Virus record (IMG/VR): IMGVR_UViG_3300009506_000003
Location: 1-64,000 of that record
Reading direction: 5' to 3' (one strand)
Source: a virus
DNA: 64,000 nt
Position 1 is the stretch's first letter, and each line of letters begins with the position of its first letter. The notes under the pieces were generated by a model that did no database searches, was not told the origin of the DNA, and saw only the letters and a list, made by a program, of their open reading frames with translations. Shown here one piece after another: positions 32,598 to 42,809 of the stretch. Made by a program: the position numbers and the translations under genes.

Positions 32598-33641
32598 CTA
32601 CAGCGGCCCAAGAAGGATAGACGCAGTGGTGCTGGTCACCAGGGCAAGATAGGCGTTGACGCCATCAGTGACATTGTCCCCTTTGATGACACCCTGACCA
32701 TCGCAGCTCTCCATGTTGTAGCAGTACCCCACAAAACCTGTGAGACCTGACACGGAGATGGACACCGACATCACCCCTCCAGCAAGCTCTCCACTCCATT
32801 CTGATGGGTCGTTGTACGAAGCGTCAGAGAGCAGAGTGTAGTAGGCTCTGTTCTGATGCGCTGTGGAGCCGTTGTAGACCCCATTCGGGCACAGTCCCGT
32901 GTACCCGTAGAAGTAGTAGTAGTCGTTGCTGAAGTTGGTCATGTAGCACGCCATGGCAGGATGGGGGTTCTCCCCAATGACCGCCCCGGCGTCGAAGCCT
33001 GACCCCAGCGTCGACTGGAAGGTGATGGACCCAGCGGCGATGGACTGGATCGTGTGCCACTCAGCATTCCCCCAGTTGGCACTCCCCGAGTTGTGCCCGT
33101 GGTTGTAGATCAAAACCTTCTGACCCACGATCAGCTTCGTCGTCATGTCCGACGCCACGTTCACCGTCTGAACGCCTGCAGCGTACGCCGCTGTCGTGCG
33201 AGTCAAGCCCGCTTTGCTCGGGTGGAGACCACGACGGAGGAACCCCTCATAGAACTTGTACCAGGTTCCGTTGTAGATGAAGACGCCGGCGACCGCGAAC
33301 TGGTTGACCCGGAAGTGGTACTGCAAGTTGGACCAGCCGGACATGTACGATTGGTTGCCTGACGAGCTGTTCTCGTGCGTCCCGGTGTGCGAAGTGGTGT
33401 CCCAGTCCGTGTAGGTGTTCCACGAGAAGTAGTTGGCGCTGGAAACGCCCCACCTCATTCGCAGGTAGCAGTAGTTCAAAGCCGTGGCGTCGATGGGAGT
33501 GCTTCGGAACACAATGTCTCTGCTGCCGGCGCTGTCGCTCAAGATGTCGTGAGCAGTCCACCCGTTTGCCAGAAGACCGGTGCGGATAGCCTGGTACAGA
33601 GCATCTCCGTCGGCCGCAGTTCCTGTGTAGTATTGTGCCAT
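32598..33641 (-). CDS. virion structural protein, Tyr/Ser/Gly-rich
   Basis: 347 residues; ATG 33641 with AGGAGG upstream. The composition (Tyr, Asn, Ser, Gly, Trp) is typical of fibre tips and decoration proteins. Recognisable stretches are ALYQAIRTGLLANGW at the start, a run of aromatic residues in the middle (YMTNFSNDYYYFYGYTG) and an Ala/Thr/Leu end. The beta-module signature occurs once (LIVGQKVLIYNHGHNSG...WHTIQSI). A tail-tip role is inferred from position and composition. Confidence 0.7.
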   Translation of the reverse strand: MAQYYTGTAADGDALYQAIRTGLLANGWTAHDILSDSAGSRDIVFRSTPIDATALNYCYLRMRWGVSSANYFSWNTYTDWDTTSHTGTHENSSSGNQSYMSGWSNLQYHFRVNQFAVAGVFIYNGTWYKFYEGFLRRGLHPSKAGLTRTTAAYAAGVQTVNVASDMTTKLIVGQKVLIYNHGHNSGSANWGNAEWHTIQSIAAGSITFQSTLGSGFDAGAVIGENPHPAMACYMTNFSNDYYYFYGYTGLCPNGVYNGSTAHQNRAYYTLLSDASYNDPSEWSGELAGGVMSVSISVSGLTGFVGYCYNMESCDGQGVIKGDNVTDGVNAYLALVTSTTASILLGPL

Positions 33642-33653
33642 GGTCCTGTCCTC

Positions 33654-34043
33654 CTACAATTCTTGAACTTGAAGATCCCCGATGGGGAACTCCAAGATGT
33701 CGTCAAGGCCGATTGTTTTGGGCGCCGTGAGGTTGCCGTAGTAGAGCATGTTCCCTACCGTCAACGCATCCATGATGGCGTAGTGCCCAATGGTCCCCCA
33801 CGACCCGGTGGCTGTGGGGAAAGTGATCGCCGCCGAGTTCGTGACGATGCCACCAGAAGCCGCACCGAACGTAATCAGCTTCCTAGCGTACCCAGCCCCA
33901 GAGACCTCAGTACCGCCGCCTGCCTCACCTGGACCGGATCCGTCGATGAACAGGGCCATGTAGGGTTGGACAGCGGACTGAGCATTGTTGCGCAGAAAAT
34001 GCTCGAGCACCACGTTCTCGAACCAGTTTGTTTTTGCCGTCAT
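33654..34043 (-). CDS. small fibre-type protein, paralogue A
   Basis: 129 residues; ATG 34043 with AGGAGG upstream. It aligns with the next gene upstream through TGSWGTIGHYAIMDA / TGSWGTVAYWFLYDA, then YYGNLTAPKTIGLDDILEFP / VHGDLASPKAVEAGDIFRIP. The pair belongs to a type of small phage tail-fibre-associated protein often found in tandem copies. The exact family name is not certain. Confidence 0.7.
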   Translation of the reverse strand: MTAKTNWFENVVLEHFLRNNAQSAVQPYMALFIDGSGPGEAGGGTEVSGAGYARKLITFGAASGGIVTNSAAITFPTATGSWGTIGHYAIMDALTVGNMLYYGNLTAPKTIGLDDILEFPIGDLQVQEL

Positions 34044-34072
34044 GCTTCAGTCCTCCTTCAGACTCTCATACC

Positions 34073-34495
34073 TCAATTCGCCGTGATAAGCATTCCCCCG
34101 CTCGGGATTCGGAAGATGTCCCCAGCTTCGACCGCCTTTGGTGAAGCCAGATCTCCGTGCACCACGTACCTCGCGTTCGTGGCGTCATACAGGAACCAGT
34201 AGGCAACCGTGCCCCAGCTCCCAGTAGCGGCAGGCGTCCACGTGAAAGAGACACCGTTGGTCTTGGTTGTCACGCCACCCCCGTCAGTGGAGGCAGCGGG
34301 GAATGTCGTGGCGTTGTTGGTTACGGTCAGGCGCCCGTAGCCTCCGCCTGAAGGCTCGGTGATTCCCGTACCGTCATCGCTGATCGGCGTAGTAGACAAC
34401 CCAAGCTGATAGCTGGCAGGGGTGTACCCTGCAATGGCTCCCGCCCCGAATACGAGGTCCAGTACCGTACGTTCGCCTACGTCGAATAGACTCAT
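34073..34495 (-). CDS. small fibre-type protein, paralogue B
   Basis: 140 residues; ATG 34495 overlaps the upstream stop (ATGA), with GGAGC upstream. It is the tandem paralogue of 33654-34043, sharing the ATGSWGT and PK-x5-GDI-x-x-P blocks. The N-terminal half differs: a Gly/Thr-rich loop replaces the Gly/Glu loop of the partner. Divergence in that half suggests different binding surfaces on a shared core; this is inference. Confidence 0.7.
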   Translation of the reverse strand: MSLFDVGERTVLDLVFGAGAIAGYTPASYQLGLSTTPISDDGTGITEPSGGGYGRLTVTNNATTFPAASTDGGGVTTKTNGVSFTWTPAATGSWGTVAYWFLYDATNARYVVHGDLASPKAVEAGDIFRIPSGGMLITAN

Positions 34496-37400
34496 GGCTG
34501 CGCTCCAAATGTCAAAGTGACGGGGGTGTTTGACGTCTCTGTGAACGCGGCATCGATGGCGATTCTGCCGGGGTCAACGTACCCCTTGATGTAGAAGGTT
34601 TGGTTGCGAGTCGGGTCCGGGTGGCCAGAGACTGACACAAACTGCCCGACCATCCCAGGCGTGAAGATGTCTCGCACTGGGGGAGCCCAGTCCCAGTTCA
34701 TCGCCAGCCCCACAACGTCCATGTAGATTGCTCGCAGTAGCTGCTCGGTAATCCCGGAGTTGTATTCGAAGGACGCCGCCAGGACCTGCTGCTTCAAATG
34801 AACAGGCCGTACAATCCTGTAGGCCAGATCACTGTCCGTACCGAAGACGGGGTCGGTACCGTCTGCAAGGCGAACCACCAGACTGGTAGGATCGAGAGTG
34901 GGAGGCAGCGGAGCAATGTGCCAGCGCTCGTTGCTTCTCGTAGCGGTGGCTCCGCTGTCGTTGCGAACCTCCACAGAGGTCGGATCGACGTAGGACGTGA
35001 TGATGGCGGACTTCTGCTCGGCATACGCCCAGAAGTCATCGAACACGATAGTGCGGCCCACCATGGAAGGGGACATCCCAGTCAGCCCCGTCACTACCCC
35101 AGTGGTCCAATTCACCGTACAGTTCAAACCTCGAAGGTTTGAGTCGCGATGCACAATAACATACTCGCCCTGGCTGGCTGGCAAGGTGGGGTTCGCGCGG
35201 TCTTTCTCGATGACTACGTGGTCTCCTACTCTCACGCTGGCTTTGACGAAGTCCGCTGCAGCAGAGGACACCACGTTGTCAGCAACTACCAAGTCGGTGC
35301 CGCGGTAGAGGGTTGGGGCTTCTCGTCGGAGAATGGTGCAGATGAGGTTGCTGCCGAACTGAAACTGCTTCGTCACGAGGTGATGCTTCGGGGTCCCCAT
35401 GCGAGTCACAGGTAGGGTGTAGTACGTGTAGTCGTCTGGGTCTGGGCCAAACGCTGACCACCCAAGATGAAGAGTGTTCTCGTCGATAACCTCTTCGATC
35501 TCGTACATCCCGGGCTGCGTAGGCGTAGAGCCCTCCTGGCCTTGCAAGATCACCAGGATGTCTCCTTCGATGGGAGACCATGGCCGAAGGGTAGCGGACT
35601 CCCCACCGTACTGCCTGCCGCGGACCATGTCCAAGTCCCAGCCCGTCGCAGACGATGCAAGGATGTTGGTGCCTACGATCTCGTAGCTGACTCCAGATTG
35701 AAGAGCGGTGAACGGGGTCCCTACGACTTTGACAATCGTGTAGTCTGACGTGTCCAGAATGTCGACTGAGAGGATCTCGTAGTCCCCCACGTAGGAACCA
35801 CTCAGCACTCGAAGAGTGTCTCCCGCCCGGGGAGGGTGAGGGATCATCGTGGTGATGTAGCCACTCATTCTGAAGAGAGAAGGATTGCCCAGAGCTCCGG
35901 CCTGCCCTCCAGTTCCGGACGTTCTCGGTTGGGATGTCGATTCCGAAGTGACGACATCCTGAAGCATACGAGGCGTGCGTGTATTAAACGGCGCCGAACC
36001 AGCGTTCCACAGCAACCCGCCCTGCTGATTGTAGTCGTTGGACCGCGCGGTGGCTTCCAGTCCCCAGATGTTGTCGTAGAACTTCATCACCTCCCGGCCG
36101 CCAAGAACGTCCGTCAGCTCGATGTCGTCCACGAGCTCGAGGAGGGTAGAGGTCACGACTTTTGTGTAGGCAGGTTTGATCTGCCTCACAAAGTCTACTG
36201 CGAACTGCACGTCGTCTGCGTTGAAGGTGCGGCTGTCGATAAAGACCTTGAACGTGAAGTACTTCAAGATCTCCAATCCCTGGAAGGTGCGCTGCCACCA
36301 GAGAGGGTCCTTCACATAGTCGACGACATCCACACCCTTGGAGATGGGCGCGAAGCGGACAATCTTGTCTCCGATGGCGTAGGGCCGCTGGGTGGCCGGA
36401 TTGGTCTCCAACCCCACTGCTGTCGAGTAGAAGTAGACCCTACGGAACCCCAACCTCTTTCCGGTTACCTCGTCCGTATCTTCAATCAGGATGCGGCCGA
36501 GAGGGTTCCCTTCCGTGTCTACGGTGAAGCTGTCCTGCACTTCAAGGACCACACCGGTCTCTTCGGAGAATGGAAGGCCCAAAAGAATCTGCAGCCCCAA
36601 CCGGATGTTCGAGATGGTAGGGCCGTTCGTGTAGGCGAAGAAGAGACCTTTCACTGCACTGAGGTAAGGAGCTCGAGTTCTACTCTCAGTGAGGTCATCC
36701 TTCAACAACCCGACCAGCCTGCCAAAGTTGCCTTCAACCACAGCCGAGTTGTCGAAGATGGCGCACTCCATCCAGAACTTCTCAGGGGAAGGCTCAGAGA
36801 TCGAGAAGAGATCACTGACAAACGTCAGCATCCCGTCCTCAATGACATAGTCGAGGTTCTCACGAAGAGCTACAGGGGGATCGATGACGCTCTCTTGCAG
36901 GACGGGCGCACTGACCAGCTCGTCTGGCACCCTCGCCTTTTGGTTGTGGATGATCTCTTTCGCTTTGAAGGTGACGCCATACTGAGAGAACGGACGGGTG
37001 TTGAGGTTGATGCCTGTGGGCATGAAGCTGATGAGAGTCTCAGCCGCCGCAGCGATGTCCTCATTGCTCGCCTGACCAGGGACAATCCTCAAGTCCAGAA
37101 CGATCTTCCTGAAGAGGGCCCGGTCGAAGTTCCCTCCGGTCTTGCCTCTCTCAACCCATTCGATTCCAGGATTGGCTGAGTCCGCCCCAGACGCGAGACG
37201 GTTCTCAATCGTGACCGCGTCTTCTGAAAGGAAACCTCGAATGCGATAGACCCCGGGATTATCCCCGTTGAGAATCTCGAGCCAGCCACCCACAGAAGTG
37301 GGGCGTATATTCTTCAATCCGCTGACTGTGACTAGCCCTCCAGACTCCACCAACGTAGCGTCGGAGCCGCTGTTCACCACCGGGTCGAGAACAGCGCCTG

Positions 37401-38952
37401 AAAACTCGAAGCCGATCCTGTCTCGGTCTGCCCCCACCACCTGGCCGTACACGTCTGTGGTCAGCCCAAGGTCTGCCCGAGAGACTTCAAACACCACCAG
37501 GTCTCCTGGGCTGACCCCCGCGTCCTCGAACCCAGATCCTGGAACATGCAGAAGATGCGGGATCCTCCACGACGCCCCAACCACACCTTCAGGCATGGCT
37601 TCTTCGTCTGTGATGATGAGGGAGTAGTCCCTCCCTACCGTGATACTCACAGTTGACCCGCCGGTGAAGGCAGGCACGGGCCCGCCCGGCGGGTCGGCCG
37701 GGTACGCAACAGTCAGGTCGTAGGACCCAATCGCCTTCAGGAGATAGTCACCTGCATCGTCCCCATCGTTGATGGTCAGTTTGTCCCCTACCTGAGACGC
37801 TCCGAAGTCCACGCCTGTAGGGTCGATGATCACGTACGAGAGACCAGTCTCCGCGGTAGGGAAGACAGTCCCACTGAGGACGAGGGCGGTCTCCAACATC
37901 GCGTTCAGGATTTGATAGTCACCAGCGTAGGTGCCGGAAAGGATTCGAAGGATGTGAGACGAAGTCACGCCATCCGTTTGGAAGGTGGCATTGGCATCAT
38001 CGAACCGCGCGGTGGCGGCCAGCGTTTCGCCGTCGGTCTGGTCTCCAGAAAGAGGAAGCAGTTTGGCAATGGTATTGCTGGAAGGAACTGCGCTGAGACC
38101 AGTGAGGTTCTCTACTACCAGCGTCTCGTTCGCCACTCGACTGATCGTGTGGGCTTCCCCATTGACCACCACCACGCGGCCCTTAGCCCCGTAGTTGCCG
38201 CCCAGGTTGGTGAAGTCGGTCTTGTCTCCGTCTCCTACTCGGCCTTTTCGAACCCGGAAAACGGAAGTCATGCCTGTGCCGGGGACGGTACCGAGTGGGC
38301 CTGTCTCTCCTCCCACGCCTGCATCGGTTTTGCCCGCGATGATTCTCTGATCGAGGGCAGTGCTCACGTCGGTACGCATGCTGACGCTTTGCCAGCGCCG
38401 CTGGAACGTTGGCTGGATCGTGTCCAAAGACTTGTTGAGGTTCACACCCCAGATCTTCATCAGGTCGGTACCGATGACCTGAATAGCTGACGACCAGATA
38501 GAAGTGATCTTTTCCCGGTCCTCGACGAGCTTCCAAAAGTCGGAGATGTAGCTCCACAAGAAGTGGGCGTCGGGAATGATGTTCTCCCCGCAAGGAACTC
38601 GGGAGATCTGAATGTTGACGGTACAGGTGATCGGGTCGCTGTCGAGCTCTCCGTCGTTGACGATGAGCTGAACAACGTACACGCCTGTCTTGTCAGGAAC
38701 GAAAGAGACCGCAGTGGAGTTCGGACGGATGTCTTTGAAGCCCGCCCCTTCGACCTCGCTACCAATGGGTACTTGGGTGAACTTCCAATGGTGCGTTACG
38801 GTCTCCCCATCCGGGTCGTAGCTCTTGCGACCGTCGAGCTGGATGATGGACCCGACCAACGTGTCAATCTTGGTTGTCGCCAATACGGCTACCGGCTTGG
38901 CGTTGGAGCTGCCAGTTACGCTCGTAGCGAATCTTCTAGTCGGGGTACTCAC
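34492..38952 (-). CDS. giant modular tail protein with PKD-like domain and repeated beta-modules
   Basis: 1486 residues; start GTG 38952 overlaps the upstream stop (TAGTG). Residues 10-120 resemble a PKD/Ig-like domain (LDGRKSYDPDGETVTHHWKF, then GVYVVQLIVNDGELDSDP). The rest holds at least five copies of a roughly 60-residue module with the signature GDxLxIxxGxxAGxYxI. One example is GGWLEILNGDNPGVYRIRGF, near 37229-37300. The central part (about 650-1000) may be a tail-tip or baseplate hub domain. Such long beta-rich proteins form tail spikes, fibres or baseplate arms. No specific homologue is claimed. Confidence 0.72.
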   Translation of the reverse strand: MSTPTRRFATSVTGSSNAKPVAVLATTKIDTLVGSIIQLDGRKSYDPDGETVTHHWKFTQVPIGSEVEGAGFKDIRPNSTAVSFVPDKTGVYVVQLIVNDGELDSDPITCTVNIQISRVPCGENIIPDAHFLWSYISDFWKLVEDREKITSIWSSAIQVIGTDLMKIWGVNLNKSLDTIQPTFQRRWQSVSMRTDVSTALDQRIIAGKTDAGVGGETGPLGTVPGTGMTSVFRVRKGRVGDGDKTDFTNLGGNYGAKGRVVVVNGEAHTISRVANETLVVENLTGLSAVPSSNTIAKLLPLSGDQTDGETLAATARFDDANATFQTDGVTSSHILRILSGTYAGDYQILNAMLETALVLSGTVFPTAETGLSYVIIDPTGVDFGASQVGDKLTINDGDDAGDYLLKAIGSYDLTVAYPADPPGGPVPAFTGGSTVSITVGRDYSLIITDEEAMPEGVVGASWRIPHLLHVPGSGFEDAGVSPGDLVVFEVSRADLGLTTDVYGQVVGADRDRIGFEFSGAVLDPVVNSGSDATLVESGGLVTVSGLKNIRPTSVGGWLEILNGDNPGVYRIRGFLSEDAVTIENRLASGADSANPGIEWVERGKTGGNFDRALFRKIVLDLRIVPGQASNEDIAAAAETLISFMPTGINLNTRPFSQYGVTFKAKEIIHNQKARVPDELVSAPVLQESVIDPPVALRENLDYVIEDGMLTFVSDLFSISEPSPEKFWMECAIFDNSAVVEGNFGRLVGLLKDDLTESRTRAPYLSAVKGLFFAYTNGPTISNIRLGLQILLGLPFSEETGVVLEVQDSFTVDTEGNPLGRILIEDTDEVTGKRLGFRRVYFYSTAVGLETNPATQRPYAIGDKIVRFAPISKGVDVVDYVKDPLWWQRTFQGLEILKYFTFKVFIDSRTFNADDVQFAVDFVRQIKPAYTKVVTSTLLELVDDIELTDVLGGREVMKFYDNIWGLEATARSNDYNQQGGLLWNAGSAPFNTRTPRMLQDVVTSESTSQPRTSGTGGQAGALGNPSLFRMSGYITTMIPHPPRAGDTLRVLSGSYVGDYEILSVDILDTSDYTIVKVVGTPFTALQSGVSYEIVGTNILASSATGWDLDMVRGRQYGGESATLRPWSPIEGDILVILQGQEGSTPTQPGMYEIEEVIDENTLHLGWSAFGPDPDDYTYYTLPVTRMGTPKHHLVTKQFQFGSNLICTILRREAPTLYRGTDLVVADNVVSSAAADFVKASVRVGDHVVIEKDRANPTLPASQGEYVIVHRDSNLRGLNCTVNWTTGVVTGLTGMSPSMVGRTIVFDDFWAYAEQKSAIITSYVDPTSVEVRNDSGATATRSNERWHIAPLPPTLDPTSLVVRLADGTDPVFGTDSDLAYRIVRPVHLKQQVLAASFEYNSGITEQLLRAIYMDVVGLAMNWDWAPPVRDIFTPGMVGQFVSVSGHPDPTRNQTFYIKGYVDPGRIAIDAAFTETSNTPVTLTFGAQP

Positions 38953-41900
38953 TACACATCCTCAGCTTCTATGATGACGTTGAATGCTTGGTCGAACTGG
39001 CTCAGTGCCTCCTCCTCGTCCAAAACCCTCCTGACGTCTAACTCGAACCCGTCGGAGATCCCGTACTTCAAGAGGTCCCAGTGAGAGACGCTCAACACCT
39101 CCGAGTCCACGTGCCCAATCCGTATCCTAGCATTGGTGCTTGAGGTTGTGGGCTCGAAACCCGGCTCGTCTATCTCAAGAATCACGTCCTCATCGATTCT
39201 CAAGACCACCTTGCCGCCCACCGTCTTCTCAAAACGATAGAGATGGAACTTGGTCCAGTCGACCTGGGCGTAGGTGCCCGCCACATCCTCATCCCCAGCT
39301 CTGATGGCATCAAGGTTCTCTTTGAATCCATCGGCAGTGGAGTCGAACTTCTTGTGCTGGAGTGCCACGATCTTGCCCAAGGGGGGACCGGCCTCAGCAA
39401 AGTTGATGCTCCACAAGAAAGTGCCATCGAAGATCTGGACTACCACACCCGTGAACGCGCGAATCGGGTTCACCCCCTCCGTCCAGCGGGTCGACCCTTC
39501 ACTGACCGTGTACGATGCAACTCGAGATCTCCACTCGACGTGCCATCCTGAGTCAGACTGAAGAACGCCAATCAACTCCCTATCGAACCTCTGGTTGAGG
39601 AGTCCCACGTCCGAGATAATCGCGAACGTCGGGTCGACTATCTCCTCCCACTCGATCTCGGGGTTTCCACTGTCGGCCCCAGATGCGGAGGGATTCTCGA
39701 TGGTGACCTCGTACCCAGTGATGTACCCGCTGATCCGGTAGATGCCTGGATGGTCCCCATTGAGGATTCGAAGGTAGTTGCCCACTGACTCAGCAGACAT
39801 GCCCGTCAGTCCAGATACGGAGACTACCCCGGCTGCTTCTTCGATACTCGCATCGGCCCCCTGGTTGGACTCTTGAGAATCCGTCCCAGGCACCACGGTG
39901 CCACCAACACTGGGGGCCCACGATGGTGTAGCAGACACCAGGTCTCTCCAGTCCGTCACCTGCCCCAAGTAGGAATAGCGGATCCTCCGAACGAACATCT
40001 CAGCTTCAGCGTCCACCGCATTCGCGTTGTGCAAGAACCCGATTCCGGGACCCGGAAGAGCTGCGGCTGGAAGGTCTATCGCTAGCACCTCCACCACGAG
40101 ATCCTCCGTCAAGCCCTCGTCCGTCTCGATGATGTTGTAGAGCTTCACCCGGTCTCCGGGCTGGTAGATGAGACGGTACTGGCGCTCAGTGCCGAAGGAC
40201 TGTTGCCCGCCTTCATAGGATGACAAGAGCTCAGGGTTCGCAGAGTCTGTCAGGATGCCGACGTACTGCGTCCCAGCACTGTCCTGCAGCAAGGCAAACC
40301 GGACGTCATTTGTCCCGTCGCTGATGTAGACCTCGATGCCAGTAGAGGCTGCTCCCTCTTCTTGCCTGACCACGGAGCCAGAAAGCCAGAAGTCCAAAAC
40401 GATGGGCCCTGTGACTCGAGGCTCTATGCGGTGGTAGCCAATGCTCTCCGCGCCTTGGCGACGGGTGAGCTGCAAACCGAGAGGGCACACCCGTTGGTAC
40501 CCACCCCAGGTGCCAAACGAAGCCGGCAAGGGTAACCACGGGCTCGAGGCGTCCAGTGGAGCGCTCTCAGTGCCATCGTACTCTATCTGGTTGTTCGTTC
40601 TGATGATGGAGACGTGCCCGCCTGCGGGGATACCATTGGCAACAGCTCGACTCACCTCGTTGTGAAGGAAGACACCCTTCCAGCGGCTGACACTGGTGGC
40701 GGCCGTTTCAACACCATGCCCGAAAATGACCCACGGTTGAGGTGTGCGAATCTCCCAAGAGGGGACAGAACCGAAAGCGGATACGGTAGTCTCGATGAGC
40801 AGGCGGTCACTGTCCGCGAACTCATCTTTCACATACAGCTTCACCAAGTCGAGCTGGGGGTGCCACAGCAGCTTGAAGGTGTTCGAGCCATCAGGATTCA
40901 AAGCAGCGCCCACGTCCCAGTCAAAGGCTGTACTTGGAACCACTACCTGGGGCCCTGTGAGGCCCGCATCGTACAGCGCTACCGTGCGCCCGCCATCGTC
41001 GATGAACTTGACCACAACTCCAGAGTCGTTTGCATACAACCCGACCTGCACCCCGCTGAGGATGCCAGAGTAGGCCACCTCTGAAGCATTCAGCTTCAGG
41101 GTGAACTCGATCATCATGGGAGCGTCCGGATTGGCCGGTGCCTCGAGCCCACCCATACGGAGTACGGCCTCCTGATTGCTGCCGCCGGCGAGCTTGGAGA
41201 TCTTCAGGTAGTCCCCATCGAGCTCGAGCTCAGCCGGGTTGTTGGGGTGCCCAGACAGTGCTTCGAAGTGCATCGTGGGAAAGTCGAGGTCCTGTGGAAG
41301 CTCATCTCCCAGGTAGAACACCGGGCCGTTTCCCAGGTAGACGTTGACCTTTCCGCGGTCAACCTCAGAGTCCGGGTCCCGAAGACTGCACCGAAGGCTA
41401 GACCCAACCTTTGCAGTGGAGTTGTGCAAGGGAACGATGTTGGTGACAATGGCTGCTTCACTGAAAACAGAGAAGCTCCACACCACACTTGAACCCTCGC
41501 CTCCTGGCCCAGAGGTCTCCACCCTCCAGTAGTAGAGCGACCCCGCGGACAGTGTTCCTGGATCATATGTCAGGCCGGTCTGGAATCCCTTGAACGTTCC
41601 ACCGACGCCGGCGAGGACATCAGCTTCCACCTGCCCGAAGTACACGTTGTACCCGTCGATGTGAGGGTCGCCTCCGACCGGAGCCGCCCATTCCAGTTGC
41701 TGCGTGGACGGGATTCCTGTGGACCCGTTCGGGGGGTCCACGATAGTTGGCGGGTCCGGAGCGGCCGGGGTCAACACGGTGAAGCTCCAGATGGCTCCCT
41801 TGGTGGTACCACCTTCCCCGACAGTATCGATTCTCCAATAGTGCGTCAGGCCGAAGCTCAGCGTGCCTGGATCGTAGGTTGTTCCTGCTTGATTCCCTTT

Positions 41901-42779
41901 GAAGGTTCCGCCCACTCCGGCGTCGACGTTGGCGTAGGACGTTCCGAAGTAGACATCGTAGCTGGATACAGGAGAGCCTCCAGATGGAGGATCCCACTCG
42001 AGCTGTTGTGTCTCCGGCCTCCCAGTGGCTCCATTGAGCGGATCAACGATCACCGCCTGATTGGGAGGCGGTGTAGGCATGAGAGAGACGATAGCTCCTG
42101 TGACGAAGTCGATGATGGTGCCAAAGCCCGTTATGTCGGAGTACGTGCTCCTTCCAGGGACGATGCTGGCGTCAATGCGGTCTCCGACTATGAGGCGCTG
42201 CTGGTCATTGTGAACCTGCCCACCACCTGTGTAGTTGAAGTACCTCTTGCCGACGAGGCTGAAGCTGTTGCCCGGATCTGTTGCGGAGCTCCAGGCATCC
42301 GTGCCGTCGTTGTGGGCCATAGCCGCGACGTACAGCTCTCCAGCCATAGATGGAGTGCCCGCTGTACCCGACACAACCGTGGCGGGGTTAGACCCAGGGT
42401 TGCCTACATAGCTGGCAGTCAGATCGGCTCCTCCTGCCGCCCAGACGCCTGAGTACTGAGCGAAGCATGCTGCTAAAGGAGCTCCGACGTCTTTGTAGAG
42501 GTACGCCGAAGAAGACACCCCTGGTCCAACAACCTCACCAATCCAAATCTCTACGGTTGGCTTTCTCTCCCCAGATCCGGCATAGGGGTTGTTGACCTCA
42601 ATGAGCTTCGACCAGTTGACCCCGGTCTGACTGATGCTGGAGAGGCCACAGTTGTGCCAGCTCGTGATGCACGTGATGATGGTCCGACCCACTACTGGCG
42701 TGAAGCCCATGCCCACAAACCAGGAGGTGGCCGTGGAGTTGTGGGCCGCGTTCGTCTGATGTGTCCGAACTATTGCCAC
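38952..42779 (-). CDS. giant tail protein with two fibronectin-III repeats and lectin-like domains
   Basis: 1275 residues; start GTG 42779 has AGGAGGG about ten bases upstream. After a 230-residue N-terminal beta domain there are two tandem FN3-type repeats (about 240-340 and 341-440): QQLEWDPPSGGSPVSSYDVY and QQLEWAAPVGGDPHIDGYNV, with YWRI/YWRV strands. Next come concanavalin/LamG-like segments (about 480-720 and 780-950) with FTLKLNASEVAYSGI-type strands. Later there is a copy of the GNYLRILNGDHPGIYRISGY module, and a last lectin-like domain. FN3 and lectin-like domains in phage tails often bind cell-surface sugars. Confidence 0.75.
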   Translation of the reverse strand: MAIVRTHQTNAAHNSTATSWFVGMGFTPVVGRTIITCITSWHNCGLSSISQTGVNWSKLIEVNNPYAGSGERKPTVEIWIGEVVGPGVSSSAYLYKDVGAPLAACFAQYSGVWAAGGADLTASYVGNPGSNPATVVSGTAGTPSMAGELYVAAMAHNDGTDAWSSATDPGNSFSLVGKRYFNYTGGGQVHNDQQRLIVGDRIDASIVPGRSTYSDITGFGTIIDFVTGAIVSLMPTPPPNQAVIVDPLNGATGRPETQQLEWDPPSGGSPVSSYDVYFGTSYANVDAGVGGTFKGNQAGTTYDPGTLSFGLTHYWRIDTVGEGGTTKGAIWSFTVLTPAAPDPPTIVDPPNGSTGIPSTQQLEWAAPVGGDPHIDGYNVYFGQVEADVLAGVGGTFKGFQTGLTYDPGTLSAGSLYYWRVETSGPGGEGSSVVWSFSVFSEAAIVTNIVPLHNSTAKVGSSLRCSLRDPDSEVDRGKVNVYLGNGPVFYLGDELPQDLDFPTMHFEALSGHPNNPAELELDGDYLKISKLAGGSNQEAVLRMGGLEAPANPDAPMMIEFTLKLNASEVAYSGILSGVQVGLYANDSGVVVKFIDDGGRTVALYDAGLTGPQVVVPSTAFDWDVGAALNPDGSNTFKLLWHPQLDLVKLYVKDEFADSDRLLIETTVSAFGSVPSWEIRTPQPWVIFGHGVETAATSVSRWKGVFLHNEVSRAVANGIPAGGHVSIIRTNNQIEYDGTESAPLDASSPWLPLPASFGTWGGYQRVCPLGLQLTRRQGAESIGYHRIEPRVTGPIVLDFWLSGSVVRQEEGAASTGIEVYISDGTNDVRFALLQDSAGTQYVGILTDSANPELLSSYEGGQQSFGTERQYRLIYQPGDRVKLYNIIETDEGLTEDLVVEVLAIDLPAAALPGPGIGFLHNANAVDAEAEMFVRRIRYSYLGQVTDWRDLVSATPSWAPSVGGTVVPGTDSQESNQGADASIEEAAGVVSVSGLTGMSAESVGNYLRILNGDHPGIYRISGYITGYEVTIENPSASGADSGNPEIEWEEIVDPTFAIISDVGLLNQRFDRELIGVLQSDSGWHVEWRSRVASYTVSEGSTRWTEGVNPIRAFTGVVVQIFDGTFLWSINFAEAGPPLGKIVALQHKKFDSTADGFKENLDAIRAGDEDVAGTYAQVDWTKFHLYRFEKTVGGKVVLRIDEDVILEIDEPGFEPTTSSTNARIRIGHVDSEVLSVSHWDLLKYGISDGFELDVRRVLDEEEALSQFDQAFNVIIEAEDV

Positions 42780-42801
42780 CTACCAGCCCTCCTGTGGTAG
42801 G
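42779..42801. promoter_or_regulatory. inverted repeat between divergent starts
   Basis: CCTACCA (42779-42785) and TGGTAGG (42795-42801) form a perfect 7-bp inverted repeat. It covers the last base of the leftward GTG start and the ribosome site of that gene (AGGAGGG, on the minus strand, lies in the centre). It ends nine bases before the ATG of the rightward gene at 42810. It could be an operator or an mRNA hairpin that limits translation of the leftward gene. Confidence 0.45.
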
Positions 42802-42809
42802 GTTTGAGC

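Noticed and set aside
35836-37179. Plus-strand 447-codon frame
   Set aside because: It is antisense to the 1486-residue tail protein, whose repeat modules continue through this stretch.
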